NCBI GenBank assembly: GCA_934169725.1
Contig: CAKPOF010000001.1
Span: forward strand, 186,001 to 250,000
Length of the DNA stretch: 64,000 nucleotides
Direction: 5' to 3'
Source: an uncultured Clostridia bacterium
Lineage (GTDB): Bacteria > Bacillota > Clostridia > TANB77 > CAG-508
Made by a program: the position numbers and the translations under genes. Shown piece after piece: positions 20,016 to 29,700 of the stretch. Numbering within the stretch: position 1 is the stretch's first letter; the number at the start of each line of letters is the position of its first letter. The notes beneath the pieces are model-generated. The model saw nothing but the letters and a program-made list of their open reading frames with translations. It searched no databases and was not told where the DNA came from.

Positions 20016-21039
20016 ATGAAAAATTTAAAAAATTATACAATAAATGAATTAAAGGAAGAAATGAATCGGTATAGGAGAAAAACCTTTTAGAGCAGAACAA
20101 ATCTATAAATGGATATATGAATCAAGAGTTAGTGATATTGACGAAATGACAAATTTATCATTAGAATTAAGAAATAAATTAAAGGAAAATTATGAATTAA
20201 AAGAATTTAAAATTCTAAATAAACAAGTTGCTTCAGATGGTACTATAAAATATTTATTTGATGTGTTAGATGATAATGCAATAGAAACAGTATTAATGAA
20301 ATATCATCATGGATATAGCATTTGTGTATCATCTCAGATTGGTTGTAAAATGGGATGCAAATTTTGTGCATCAACAGGAATACCATTTATACGAAATTTA
20401 ACAAGTGGTGAAATTATAGAACAAATCATGGCTGTTGAAAGAGATGAAAATGTAAGAATTTCAAATGTAGTGTTTATGGGGATAGGAGAACCATTAAATA
20501 ATTATGATAATGTTGTAAAAGCAATTAGAATAATAAATAATCCAAAAGGTTTAAATATAGGAGCTAGACATATAAGTGTTTCAACAAGTGGATTAGTTCC
20601 AAGAATATATAAATTAGCAGAAGAAAATATCCAGTGTACATTATCAATATCTTTACATGCAACAACAAATGAGCAAAGAAGCAAAATGATGCCAGTAAAC
20701 AACGCATTTCCTATAGAAGAATTAATGCAAGCATGCAAAGATTATATAGAAAAAACACATAGAAGAATTTCATTTGAATATGCTTTAGCAAAAGATAATA
20801 ATGATAATCTTGAAGATGCTAAAAGATTAGTTAAATTATTAAAAGGTATGCTATGCCATGTCAATTTAATTCCAATAAACAAGATAGAAAATGGAGAGTA
20901 TACAAAAAGTTCTAATCAAAATATAATAAAATTTAGAGACTATTTAAATGAACATGGAATAGTTGCTACAATAAGAAGAGAATTAGGATCAGATATAGAT
21001 GCTGCATGTGGACAATTAAGAAGAAAAAGTTTGAAATAA
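20016..21039 (+). CDS. rlmN: RlmN, 23S rRNA/tRNA adenine-C2 methyltransferase, apparent +1 frameshift
   Basis: 341 codons when one base is skipped at CGG 20067-20069. The first 17 codons (NLKNYTINELKEEMN) are in one frame, the rest (IGEKPFRAEQIYKW onward) in the +1 frame; both match the RlmN N-terminus. The radical-SAM cluster motif CKMGCKFC, the GIGEP motif and the C-terminal RRELGSDIDAACGQL with the resolving cysteine are intact. RlmN methylates A2503 of 23S rRNA and A37 of some tRNAs. A shorter start at 20146 would lose the N-terminal domain. A TTG-started leader frame (19978-20019) ends at the ATG. Confidence 0.9.
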
Positions 21040-21067
21040 AAATAATTGTTTTAATAGGTTACATAAA

Positions 21068-21096
21068 TTGACTAAAAAATTAAAATATGGTATAAT
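21068..21096 (+). promoter_or_regulatory. Sigma-A-type promoter
   Basis: TTGACT (21068-21073), a 17-base spacer and TATAAT (21091-21096), about 60 bases before the start codon at 21155. Confidence 0.75.
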
Positions 21097-21154
21097 TTGT
21101 AAGATGTAACTATAAATATTTTTAGCCAGCAATAGGCAAGAAATGGAGAGAAGT

Positions 21155-22207
21155 ATGTTTAACAAAAGTATTGTAAAAAAAATTAAGAATTATTTAAAAA
21201 TCCGGAAACAATTTGGTGAATTATATTTAACTATAAGAAGCAAAGTTGACACTCTTAAGGATTATGGATTACAATCTGTAAGACCTTTGAATCTTCTAAA
21301 GAGTTCATATCCAATAAATATTGTTTCAAAAGAAGATGGTATTTTAATAAAATGTGAAGATGATGCAACACGTTATTGGACCACTGATGATAAAGAAACA
21401 ATATTTATAAGTATGGGAAAAGGAGTTTATAAGAAAACTAAAAATAAACCTTTAGAAGAAGTGGAGAAATTATACAATGCAAAATTTGCACATCAGTTTG
21501 GAGATAAAGCAGTAATGTTTTCACAAGAAAAAAATGGAATGTACACCTTGAAAATACTTTTCTTAAATAATGGAAAAGTTTCGAATTCAACTTATGTAGA
21601 TAGATATCAAGAAATGCCTAATTTAAATAGTGGAATTGAATTAGAAAATGATGGAAAGTTCCAATATTTTTATTTAGACAAAAAAGGTTGTTTGTATTCT
21701 ACCCAGTTGTTTAATGAAGGAATAGAAAAAAGAGAAGGTTACCAAGTCATTTGTGATGAAGATGGTAAATATAAAGTTTTTAAAGTTTCTAAGGTATCTG
21801 GAATTAGACAGGTTGGAGATGATACAGATGTTTTTGAGAGTGTAAAGATGCTTGGAGGGATTCCAGGAATAACACATATAGGGATTATGAGTAAAGAAAA
21901 ATCTAAATTATTTAATTTGCGTCCAATAAAAGAGTTTAAAAGTTACGAAATTCCAGGATATGATATTAAGTTTATTGGAGAGATATTAGATGTGGATTAT
22001 TATCAAGTAAAACAAAAAAAAATAATAAAAGAAAACAATAATGTGTTAATTCAAAATTTGGTACATTTAATTGAAATATCTGAAGAAGGAATTCCAAAAC
22101 ACTATGCTATTTATGAAGCAGATGAAATTAAGATAGAACAAGAAATGCAAAAAGGTAAAGATGGAAAGCCTGAGGTGAAAATTGAAATAAAAGTAATAAA
22201 AAATTAA
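21155..22207 (+). CDS. Protein of unknown function, 350 residues
   Basis: A soluble-looking, charged protein without membrane segments or a recognised motif, rich in predicted beta strands. GGAGAG 5 bases upstream favours ATG 21155 over the in-frame ATG 21143. It has its own promoter and terminator. It contains the only in-frame CGG codon in the window that is not at an apparent frameshift (21203-21205, codon 17), so it is the main counter-example to obligate CGG frameshifting. Confidence 0.6.
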   Translation: MFNKSIVKKIKNYLKIRKQFGELYLTIRSKVDTLKDYGLQSVRPLNLLKSSYPINIVSKEDGILIKCEDDATRYWTTDDKETIFISMGKGVYKKTKNKPLEEVEKLYNAKFAHQFGDKAVMFSQEKNGMYTLKILFLNNGKVSNSTYVDRYQEMPNLNSGIELENDGKFQYFYLDKKGCLYSTQLFNEGIEKREGYQVICDEDGKYKVFKVSKVSGIRQVGDDTDVFESVKMLGGIPGITHIGIMSKEKSKLFNLRPIKEFKSYEIPGYDIKFIGEILDVDYYQVKQKKIIKENNNVLIQNLVHLIEISEEGIPKHYAIYEADEIKIEQEMQKGKDGKPEVKIEIKVIKN

Positions 22208-22229
22208 ATAATAAATAATTAAACATACT

Positions 22230-22264
22230 AAAAATGGTCGAAGAATTTTTTGACCATTTTTTTT
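22230..22264 (+). terminator. Rho-independent terminator
   Basis: AAAAATGGTC (22230-22239) pairs with GACCATTTTT (22252-22261), followed by TTT. Confidence 0.8.
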
Positions 22265-22397
22265 GAAGGTGAAGACACAAAAAATTCACATAAAATTGAC
22301 GATTCGGCGATATTGGAGTATAATAAATATATTAAGCAGAAGCTTAAAAAAGTAGTATATTAATCTTACAAGGCAAATGCCGGGAGGAAAAGTTATT

Positions 22398-22769
22398 ATG
22401 AAATTAAGAGCAAGTAAAGGAGCAGTAATCAAAGTAGGTGTAATGTGGGGACGTGAAAGAGTATTTATTGGAAAAGTCCATGAAATATACGATGATGAAG
22501 TTGTTTTGTGGGAACAAGATTCTAGTAACTGTTACAACTCAAATAGCAAGTCTGTAAGACAAACACATATCTGGCTAGATTTAATAGCATGGTGGCAGTA
22601 TGCTAATATTGAAGAGACAAAAGATTATAAGAGTAAAAGAGAGAAAAAACTTTCCAATGATTATGTAAGTTATGATGAAAACGGATTTTGTTATGGTGAT
22701 GATAACGATTCAGAAGAAAGCAAATCAGACAACACTGCTCCAGAAAAGCTACCTCAAGTATTGAGGTAA
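22398..22769 (+). CDS. Small protein of unknown function
   Basis: 123 residues. The first half is beta-rich (a possible small barrel with VGVMWGRERVF and VVLWEQD), and the C-terminal 40 residues are acidic, Ser/Asp-rich and probably disordered. GGGAGG 10 bases upstream favours ATG 22398 rather than the in-frame ATG 22377. It is flanked by terminators, so monocistronic. No family was recognised. Confidence 0.55.
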   Translation: MKLRASKGAVIKVGVMWGRERVFIGKVHEIYDDEVVLWEQDSSNCYNSNSKSVRQTHIWLDLIAWWQYANIEETKDYKSKREKKLSNDYVSYDENGFCYGDDNDSEESKSDNTAPEKLPQVLR

Positions 22770-22773
22770 TTTC

Positions 22774-22812
22774 AAAAAAAGTCTATTGTTATTTACAAAT
22801 AGACTTTTTTTT
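22774..22812 (+). terminator. Rho-independent terminator
   Basis: AAAAAAAGTCTATT (22774-22787) pairs with AATAGACTTTTTTT (22798-22811), directly after the preceding gene. Confidence 0.8.
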
Positions 22813-22939
22813 ATATACTAGGAAATTTTTCGTTTAGTATATAAAAATGCTATAATCGCTATTGCATTAGAGATTATAGCATTTTAGTCGAAAACTCAAA
22901 TCGGCGAAAACAAATGGTGATGTTGTCAACTTGTTTTCT
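22812..22939. repeat. Dispersed intergenic repeat, diverged copy B
   Basis: It shares TATATACTAGGAAATTT, ATAAAAATGCTATAATCGCT and CGAAAACTCAAATCGGCGA with copies A and C, but the central part and the distal hairpin have diverged. It lies between the converging 22398 gene and the spoIVA 3' end. Confidence 0.65.
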
Positions 22940-22940
22940 G

Positions 22941-23219
22941 TTAAAGTATAATGCAAATTAATCCACCAGATCCTTCATTAACAATACGTTCAAGAGTTTC
23001 TTGAAGTTTTATTTGTGCTTCTTCAGGCATTTTAGCAAGTTTGGCTTGTAATCCTTCATTGACCAACTCGTGTAAACTTTTTCCAAATATATTTGATTCC
23101 CATATTTTTTTAGGGTCACTTTCAAAACCAGAAAGTAAATAATTTACTAATTCTTCAGATTGTTTTTCCGAACCAACAATAGGAGAAACTTCTGTTGCAA
23201 CATTTGTTTTTATAAGATG
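22941..23219 (-). CDS. spoIVA: spoIVA, 3' part (codons 401-492 plus stop), separated from its 5' part
   Basis: On the minus strand the frame from CAT 23219 gives HLIKTNVATEVSPIVG and then GTEKQ-like and KSLHELVNEG segments, ending in NEGSGGLICIIL, the characteristic SpoIVA C-terminus. This domain targets SpoIVA to the forespore surface through SpoVM and aids polymerisation. The matching N-terminal part is at 37464-38666, 14.2 kb away on the same strand. An ATG at 23222 could give a 93-residue fragment, but no ribosome site supports it. It is best read as the distal half of a gene interrupted by an element. Confidence 0.92.
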   Translation of the reverse strand, partial: HLIKTNVATEVSPIVGSEKQSEELVNYLLSGFESDPKKIWESNIFGKSLHELVNEGLQAKLAKMPEEAQIKLQETLERIVNEGSGGLICIIL

Positions 23220-23241
23220 CATTGTACGTTCTAAACAGATA
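23217..23241. other. Left attachment site of the spoIVA element
   Basis: The 2-bp core TG (23218-23219, CA on the coding strand) lies in the shared CAT codon. Ten bases further in is the 12-bp arm TCTAAACAGATA (23230-23241), which is the exact inverse of the arm at the other end. Confidence 0.75.
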
Positions 23242-23414
23242 AAAATCTTTACAAGGTTAAGTAGACAATATATAGCTCAAAATAGACGAGGCATAAAAGA
23301 AATGAAATATGATATTGAATTCGGAATAGATGAAGTTAAGTAAACTCTCTTTTATTCAATAGAATTATAACACAAATAATAGTTTTTGAGCAAGTATTAG
23401 AAGTGAAAAAAGCC

Positions 23415-23457
23415 AATAAAGCCTAATGAGTTCAATTGGTATAGGCTTATTTTTTTG
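23415..23457 (+). terminator. Terminator near the left end of the element
   Basis: AATAAAGCCT (23415-23424) pairs with AGGCTTATT (23442-23450) and is followed by seven T. It shields the element from transcription entering from the left end. The 23223-23500 stretch holds no convincing gene. Confidence 0.65.
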
Positions 23458-23516
23458 TTGGATAATTTCTTCTTTTTTAGAAATAAAAACCTTTTCATAA
23501 AATGTCGAAAAAAGTG

Positions 23517-23545
23517 TTGATTTAAAAAAAACTTATTGATATAAT
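23517..23545 (+). promoter_or_regulatory. Sigma-A-type promoter of the element cargo operon
   Basis: TTGATT (23517-23522), a 17-base spacer and TATAAT (23540-23545). It gives a leader of about 215 bases before the first secreted-protein gene. Confidence 0.7.
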
Positions 23546-23589
23546 AAACTTGTGTTTTGGTATCTCTGAGTATATTGGGGACATTAGAA

Positions 23590-23673
23590 ATGGATATAGA
23601 TTTAATAAGAATTGCAAATAAAAATGGTGTGACGTGGAAGAATAATGAATTTAGAATGATGCTGGAAAGATAA
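23590..23673 (+). CDS. Possible 27-residue leader peptide or gene remnant
   Basis: A short frame from ATG 23590 to TAA in the leader of the cargo operon, encoding a charged peptide ending MMLER. GGGGA lies 8 bases upstream. It may be a small DNA-binding fragment, a leader peptide or chance; support is weak. Confidence 0.25.
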   Translation: MDIDLIRIANKNGVTWKNNEFRMMLER

Positions 23674-23767
23674 GGATGAATTTGATATAATAAAAATAAA
23701 TTCATGAGTTTTATAGTATATTATTAAAATAATTCAAAATGGAATAATTAGAAAAGGAGTAATATGA

Positions 23768-24403
23768 ATGAAAAAAACAAATTTTTTAATATTAATTGGA
23801 ATATTAGAATTACTAACTGTAATTATTATGATTACATTTGAAGGAACATATGCAAAATATATTACGACCGAAAAAGGTAGTGATTCAGCAAGAGTTGCAC
23901 ACTGGAACATTAATACAACTAATAATATAAAAGATTTATTTGCATCTTCTTATACGAATGTTATTGATGGTACAGAAGAACAAGGAGTTATTGCACCTGG
24001 AACATCAGGAACATATTCTTTTACAATAAATGGAGATGTAGAAACATCATATACATTAAGCATAGTTGCGTCTGGGACAGACGATGTAAATGGAGCTATT
24101 AGTGAGTACAATCCTATAAAGTATTCATTTACAAAACCAAATACTGGTAATGATAAAGATAAAAATCCGACAATAACAATAGATGGGATGACATTTGAAG
24201 AATTAAAAAAAGCAATTAATGATATTGATGATGGAAGCCAAATACATAAAGCTGGAACTTTAAGTGGAGATATCTATAGTATTGGATGGAAATGGGAAAA
24301 GGATGGAGATAATGAAAAAGATACATTACTAGGAAATCTAGTTTCTACTGAAAATAAAACAATTAATTTATCAGTTGATATAACTGCAACACAAGTAGAC
24401 TAA
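23768..24403 (+). CDS. TasA/CalY-like secreted protein with SipW-type signal
   Basis: 211 residues. The N-terminus is Lys-rich, then hydrophobic, and ends with TYAKYITTE, the type of signal processed by SipW, followed by a beta-rich domain with IAPGTSGTYSF and ending in LSVDITATQ. This is the pattern of TasA/camelysin (CalY) proteins, which form extracellular fibres. AAAAGGAG is well spaced for ATG 23768. It is first in a six-gene run inside the element with the SipW peptidase next. Confidence 0.75.
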   Translation: MKKTNFLILIGILELLTVIIMITFEGTYAKYITTEKGSDSARVAHWNINTTNNIKDLFASSYTNVIDGTEEQGVIAPGTSGTYSFTINGDVETSYTLSIVASGTDDVNGAISEYNPIKYSFTKPNTGNDKDKNPTITIDGMTFEELKKAINDIDDGSQIHKAGTLSGDIYSIGWKWEKDGDNEKDTLLGNLVSTENKTINLSVDITATQVD

Positions 24404-24485
24404 AAATTAGGTCTAATATATATTTTGGACAAAATATAATATATAAATTATATAATAAAGCAATATGTTAAAAGAGGAACTTTAA

Positions 24486-25112
24486 ATGAATGTTAAAAGT
24501 GAAATGTGTTTTTTAAAACGAATATTTAATATATGTATTTCAATTATTTTTACAATAATAATTTTTGCTGTAGCATCACTAATAATTCAAAAGTTTGTAC
24601 TAAAAGAAGAAATACCAAATGTATTTGGATATAAAATATTACAGGTAATGTCTGGCTCAATGTCTGGGGAATTTGAAACAGGTGATACAATTTTGATAAA
24701 AGAAATAAAAAATGAAGGTGATTTGAAGATTGGTGATGTCATAACATATCGAATAGAAAAAAATACAATGGTAACTCATAGGATAGTAAACATAACAAAA
24801 ACGGGAGATAATTTAAAGTACACATTGAAGGGCGATGCAAACAATGTAGAAGATAGTGAAAAGATACTATTTTCAAATATAGAAGGAATTTATGTAAGAA
24901 AGTTAAAGCTAATAGGAAAACTAATTATTTTTATGCAAAAGCCATATGGAATGGTGATAATATTTACGACACCGATACTTTTAATTTTGTATATTATAAA
25001 AAATGAAAAGGCAAAAGAAGAAAAAAGAAATAAAAGAAGAGAAAAAAGACTGATTTATGAAATGCAATGTACAAAAGAACAATTAGGAGAGAAGCAAAAT
25101 GAAAAGAAATAA
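24486..25112 (+). CDS. sipW: SipW-like signal peptidase I (ER type)
   Basis: 208 residues with an N-terminal membrane helix, the serine motif MSGSMSGEFETGD, GDVITYR, VTHRIV with His in place of the bacterial general base Lys, and KGDANN. A second hydrophobic segment and a highly basic tail follow. These are the features of SipW/archaeal/ER-type signal peptidases, which mature TasA-like proteins. Its neighbours on both sides carry matching signal sequences. The stop overlaps the next start by 14 bases. Confidence 0.9.
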   Translation: MNVKSEMCFLKRIFNICISIIFTIIIFAVASLIIQKFVLKEEIPNVFGYKILQVMSGSMSGEFETGDTILIKEIKNEGDLKIGDVITYRIEKNTMVTHRIVNITKTGDNLKYTLKGDANNVEDSEKILFSNIEGIYVRKLKLIGKLIIFMQKPYGMVIIFTTPILLILYIIKNEKAKEEKRNKRREKRLIYEMQCTKEQLGEKQNEKK

Positions 25113-25695
25113 AATTAAGATATTGGGAATAATATTAATTTTTATAGTAGAGATAAGTTTATATTTAGTAGCAGGAACATATTCTAGATATGTAAGTACA
25201 GCAGAATCTGATACTTCAACTAGAATTGCCAAATGGACTGTAAAGTTAGGAAATGTTGATATAGCAGGAGGAAAAAAAGATTTTTCGTCGGAATTAGTTT
25301 TAGAAACGACAAATACTGCTAAAGTAAAAACAGGAACAATTGCACCTGATACATCTGTTAAAGGCAATTTTACTATAGATCCAAATGGAACAGAGGTTGC
25401 AATTAAATATAAAATATCACTAGGAAAAGTATATTTTAAAAATTTAAAAACAGGAGAAGTTGTTACAGATAATACACCAAATATAGAAGTAAATAATGTA
25501 ACAGTAAATGTGGGAAATTTAACACAAAATATAGATGGAACATATCAAGGACAAATTGGTTTAGAAGAAAGTCCTGTTACAATAACAATTGCAGCTGAAT
25601 GGATAAGCACAGATGATGAGATAGATACATTTAATGGATATTCTCCATTAAATGCAATTATACCTATAACTGTAACAGTTGAACAAGATATATAA
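25099..25695 (+). CDS. TasA-like secreted protein with SipW-type signal
   Basis: 198 residues. The signal ends with GTYSRYVSTAES, then comes a beta-rich domain containing TIAPDTSVKGNF, parallel to IAPGTSGTYSF in the first protein of the operon, and ending with IPITVTVEQ. It is likely to be an extracellular fibre or fibre-associated subunit. GGAGAGAAG precedes the start, and the overlap with sipW suggests coupled synthesis of the peptidase and its substrate. Confidence 0.72.
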   Translation: MKRNKIKILGIILIFIVEISLYLVAGTYSRYVSTAESDTSTRIAKWTVKLGNVDIAGGKKDFSSELVLETTNTAKVKTGTIAPDTSVKGNFTIDPNGTEVAIKYKISLGKVYFKNLKTGEVVTDNTPNIEVNNVTVNVGNLTQNIDGTYQGQIGLEESPVTITIAAEWISTDDEIDTFNGYSPLNAIIPITVTVEQDI

Positions 25696-25709
25696 GAAGG
25701 GAATAGAAA

Positions 25710-26243
25710 ATGAAGAAAAAAAAGAAGAGAAGTTTAAAAATAATTTTTTTATATTATTCTATTGCTATAATTTTATTGATGTATGGGATTACATTTTCTC
25801 AATACAGAAATACCGCAAGTGGAGAGGCAAAAATTAATACTTCAAAATTTTCTTTTAAAATAACGGATGAATTATCAAGTGTAAATTTAGAACTTTCGGA
25901 TACTTTAACAGATAATTTATATTCGAAAAATAAATTAGTACCTGGAAGTAGAGGAGTATTACAATTGGAGATGGATTTTTCAGACATTGAAACAGCTACA
26001 AGATATTCAATCTCATTAGATACATTAAATTCTCAAATTCCAGAAAATATGAAATTATATACAGATAATACATATAATGTTGAATTTTCAGGGTATACAG
26101 GGATAACAGAGCTTGGAACTGATAAAGTTATAAGAAATATTTATTGGAAATGGAATTATACTACTGTTGATGAAACAAATAAATGGATGAAAAATGATAT
26201 AAAAATTGCCTTAAATATTATAGCTCAACAAAGAACAAATTAA
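25710..26243 (+). CDS. TasA-like secreted protein, diverged
   Basis: 177 residues. A poly-Lys start, a hydrophobic stretch and then TFSQYRNTASGEAKINTSKF, a SipW-type signal junction, precede a beta domain with LVPGSRGVLQLEM and WKWNY. The architecture matches the two preceding TasA-like proteins, but sequence similarity is low. It lies 14 bases after the preceding gene. Confidence 0.6.
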   Translation: MKKKKKRSLKIIFLYYSIAIILLMYGITFSQYRNTASGEAKINTSKFSFKITDELSSVNLELSDTLTDNLYSKNKLVPGSRGVLQLEMDFSDIETATRYSISLDTLNSQIPENMKLYTDNTYNVEFSGYTGITELGTDKVIRNIYWKWNYTTVDETNKWMKNDIKIALNIIAQQRTN

Positions 26244-26268
26244 AGTATATCAGAAAGGAAAGACAAGG

Positions 26269-26778
26269 ATGAGAAAAATATTATATTATAAGAAACTTGT
26301 AATTGCATTTTTAATGATAATAATAATACTAATTTTTGCAAATATTGTATATGCATCATATGTAAATAATATTTCTGTAAAATATAGTACAATTTCAGGA
26401 GAAATGATTTGTAATATAGATGTAGACAAAAATGATTCTTATGTTGTAAATGGTATTCCATATGTGATAGTCACAGTAAAGAATTATGATATAGACAATA
26501 ATATAACATCAGTAGATGTTGATTATAGTTTAACTATAAAAAATAAAGATGGATATAATGGAACTTATATTTGGCAAAAAATAAATGATGTAGATGACAC
26601 AAAATATGATGAAGGAACTAATTCATATTCAGAACAAGTAATTACAAATACATACTCTTTAGGAAATAAAAACAAAGAAGAGAAAAAATTTAAAATATTT
26701 ATAAAATCATCTTTAGAATCATATGAAAATTTGGATTTTAATATTGAACTTAACTCTATTCAAAAGAATATGCAATAG
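26269..26778 (+). CDS. Secreted protein with SipW-type signal, unknown fold
   Basis: 169 residues with an N-terminal hydrophobic segment ending VYASYVNN, like the SipW substrates beside it, followed by an Asn/Asp/Lys-rich beta-strand-type domain. AGAAAGGA precedes ATG 26269. It sits 11 bases before the giant surface-protein gene, so it may be a subunit or cap associated with it. No closer match is recognised. Confidence 0.55.
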   Translation: MRKILYYKKLVIAFLMIIIILIFANIVYASYVNNISVKYSTISGEMICNIDVDKNDSYVVNGIPYVIVTVKNYDIDNNITSVDVDYSLTIKNKDGYNGTYIWQKINDVDDTKYDEGTNSYSEQVITNTYSLGNKNKEEKKFKIFIKSSLESYENLDFNIELNSIQKNMQ

Positions 26779-26789
26779 GAGAAGAAAAA

Positions 26790-29700
26790 ATGAAATTAAA
26801 AAATAAAATAAAATTTATAATTATTTTTAGTATTTTAATGATGTCAATTTTTACAGTATCTTATGCAAGATATGTATTAAACAAATCAGTTGATGTAAAT
26901 ATTTATGCACCACCATCAGATGCAGGCTCTTTAGACTGTTCAATCAAAAATAAGGAGAATATATATAATGTTTCAACAAATGATGATAAAATTACTGTAT
27001 CAAGCAAAATAACTATATCAAATAAATATAATATTCAAATAAAATCATATTATGCTTGGACGACATCAAATACAGCACCAAGTGACGACGATTACAAGGA
27101 GTTTAATTTCGAAAATAATGAATATAATGTAACTAGAGAAAATACAGGAATAGGAACTTATTATTTATGGGGAAAAATTGAATATATTTCTGAAATAGGA
27201 GAAAAAAAGAATATTGTTAAATGTTCAAAAATGATAACAGTAGCTTTAGGGGACATAAAAATTACAATTGATAATGATGCGGAATTTTTAACAGGAGATG
27301 TAACTGCTAAAATAAGCTATGTTGGAGAGTATAAATATAATACTAAAGCTGGGTATGGAAAAACAGAGGAAGAGGCAAAATTAAATGCTAATTCAAATAC
27401 TGCTGATTATATAACAATAACAAAGGAAGAAGTTGATACAATATATTATATATATGCTGTAGCCGAAAATGCAGAAGGAAACAAGATAACTAATATATTT
27501 AAAATAGACAATATAGATAATATTAAACCAACAATAAATGAAATAACGCCAAGCTTTGCAAGAGCAAAAGTAAGCTTATCTGATAATAAATCAGGAATAA
27601 AAGAATATGCTGTAACTACAACAAATAATGAGCCTAAAATATACAATAATATATTGGATGAAGCAACACAGAACTTAGAAATATATATTGATAATCTACA
27701 AAATAATACTATGTATTATTTATGGGTAAAAGATAGAGTAGGAAATGTAGTATCAAAAGAATTTAAAACATTAAATCTATCTTATGAAGTAACCCCAAGC
27801 CTAAATGAGTGGACAAGTACAAAAACAACAATAAATTTTTGCAATCTAGGTGATGCCACACTTACTTACAATTTAGGAGAAGAAACAAATTATCCTTATG
27901 ACAAAAATAAAGGAATTGAAATTTATGAAAATAAAGTTATAAACTATATATTACAAGATGGAAGTAATCAAATTACAGGAAAAATTAATGTAAATAATAT
28001 TGATAAAATTGCACCAAGAGTAAGTGTAATATCAGATTATGAAAAAATAACAATCACAGGAACTGATACTGAATCTGGAATAACTGGATATTTTGTAACA
28101 GATACAGAAGTGGAAGATATTACAAAAGTTGATTTTACAACTATTTCAAATACTAAGAATTTAAAGTGTGATGTAACTAAAGATTACTTAGGAAAAGATC
28201 TATTATATAATAAGCAATATTATGTGTATGTAAAAGACAAAGTTGGAAACATGTCTAGAGGAGAAGTAATTTCTAAAATTGATGTGACAAAACCAATAAT
28301 TAAGATAACAAAAGTAAGTAGTAATACTAATTCTGTAACAGTTGAAATTATAGGAGAAGATACAGAATCAGGATTAACAGGAAATTATAGATATTATATA
28401 AGTACCAAAGAAGGAATATATGATGAAGAGCCAATAGAAACAATAAATACTAAGTATACTTTTTCTAATTTAGAGCATAATAAAACATACTACATAAAAG
28501 TTGAAACGCAAGATATTGCAGGAAGAATAGGGACAGCTGAAACATTAATAAAAACAAATGAATTAGTAATTAATAATGATAATTCTGAAATTACTTTTAC
28601 AAATGCATATTGGAGTAGTAACATCCAAACAGTAAAATTAAAGACAATAACAAATTATAAAATGAGATATCAAATTGTAAAAAAAGGTGGAACATTAGAA
28701 CTTTCAAATTCATATTGGAGTGAAGCTGTAGAAAGTGGAACTGAAGTAACAGGACTAGAAAATGGAGATATATTATATGTTAGATTATATGATGGAACAA
28801 ATAATTCAAGTAACTGGGCAACATATAATGTTATAAATCCTATGATGGAAAATTATCCAACATTAACAGAAGAACAAATGCAAAAAATCACAATTGCTAA
28901 TTTTAATATATTAACATATTCAGTAAATAAGGATGAAATACAAGTTGCGGCATCAACATACAACTCTAATACATTGACATACAATTATTATATGAAAAAT
29001 GTTAAAACAGATGAATATAATTTAGTCATGACATCAAGTACATATAACGAAAAAGTAACAATTAATCAACCACAGGAATATCAAATATATAGCACTATTT
29101 GTGTTCAATTGAACAATAACGAACAAGGAACACTAACAAGAAGCAAAAATAAGACTATAACAATAGCAAATGAAGCAATTGATATTGGTACAATATCAGA
29201 TAAGAATAAGACATATATTGATAGTGAATATTTTACAGCAATAGTACCAAAAGGATTCCAAGTGTCAAATGCTTCTGATGAAAATAAAGTATCAAATGGT
29301 CTTGTGTTACAGGATAATAATAAAAACGAATTTGTGTGGATACCTGTTCAAAATACAATTTATAATGAAACGGATACTTCACTATCTACATCAAGATATT
29401 ATACACCTATGGTAAGACATCAAAAAGAAAATTACAATTACTTTGAGAAAATATATTATTCTTTTAATGGTGCCACAGGAAATGGAAATATTACAGATAC
29501 AGGATATCGTTTAGGAGGAGCAAAAGATATAGAACCATCATTAATTACAGGTAATTCTTTAGATAAATACACATGGAATATTAGTAAGAATCCATTTGGC
29601 TCATCATATGATGCCGAAAAATCTAAATACAATGGTATTTTGGGATTCGAATCTTCTTACGACTTTGGTAATTATTTGAATACTGAATATACTAATATGA

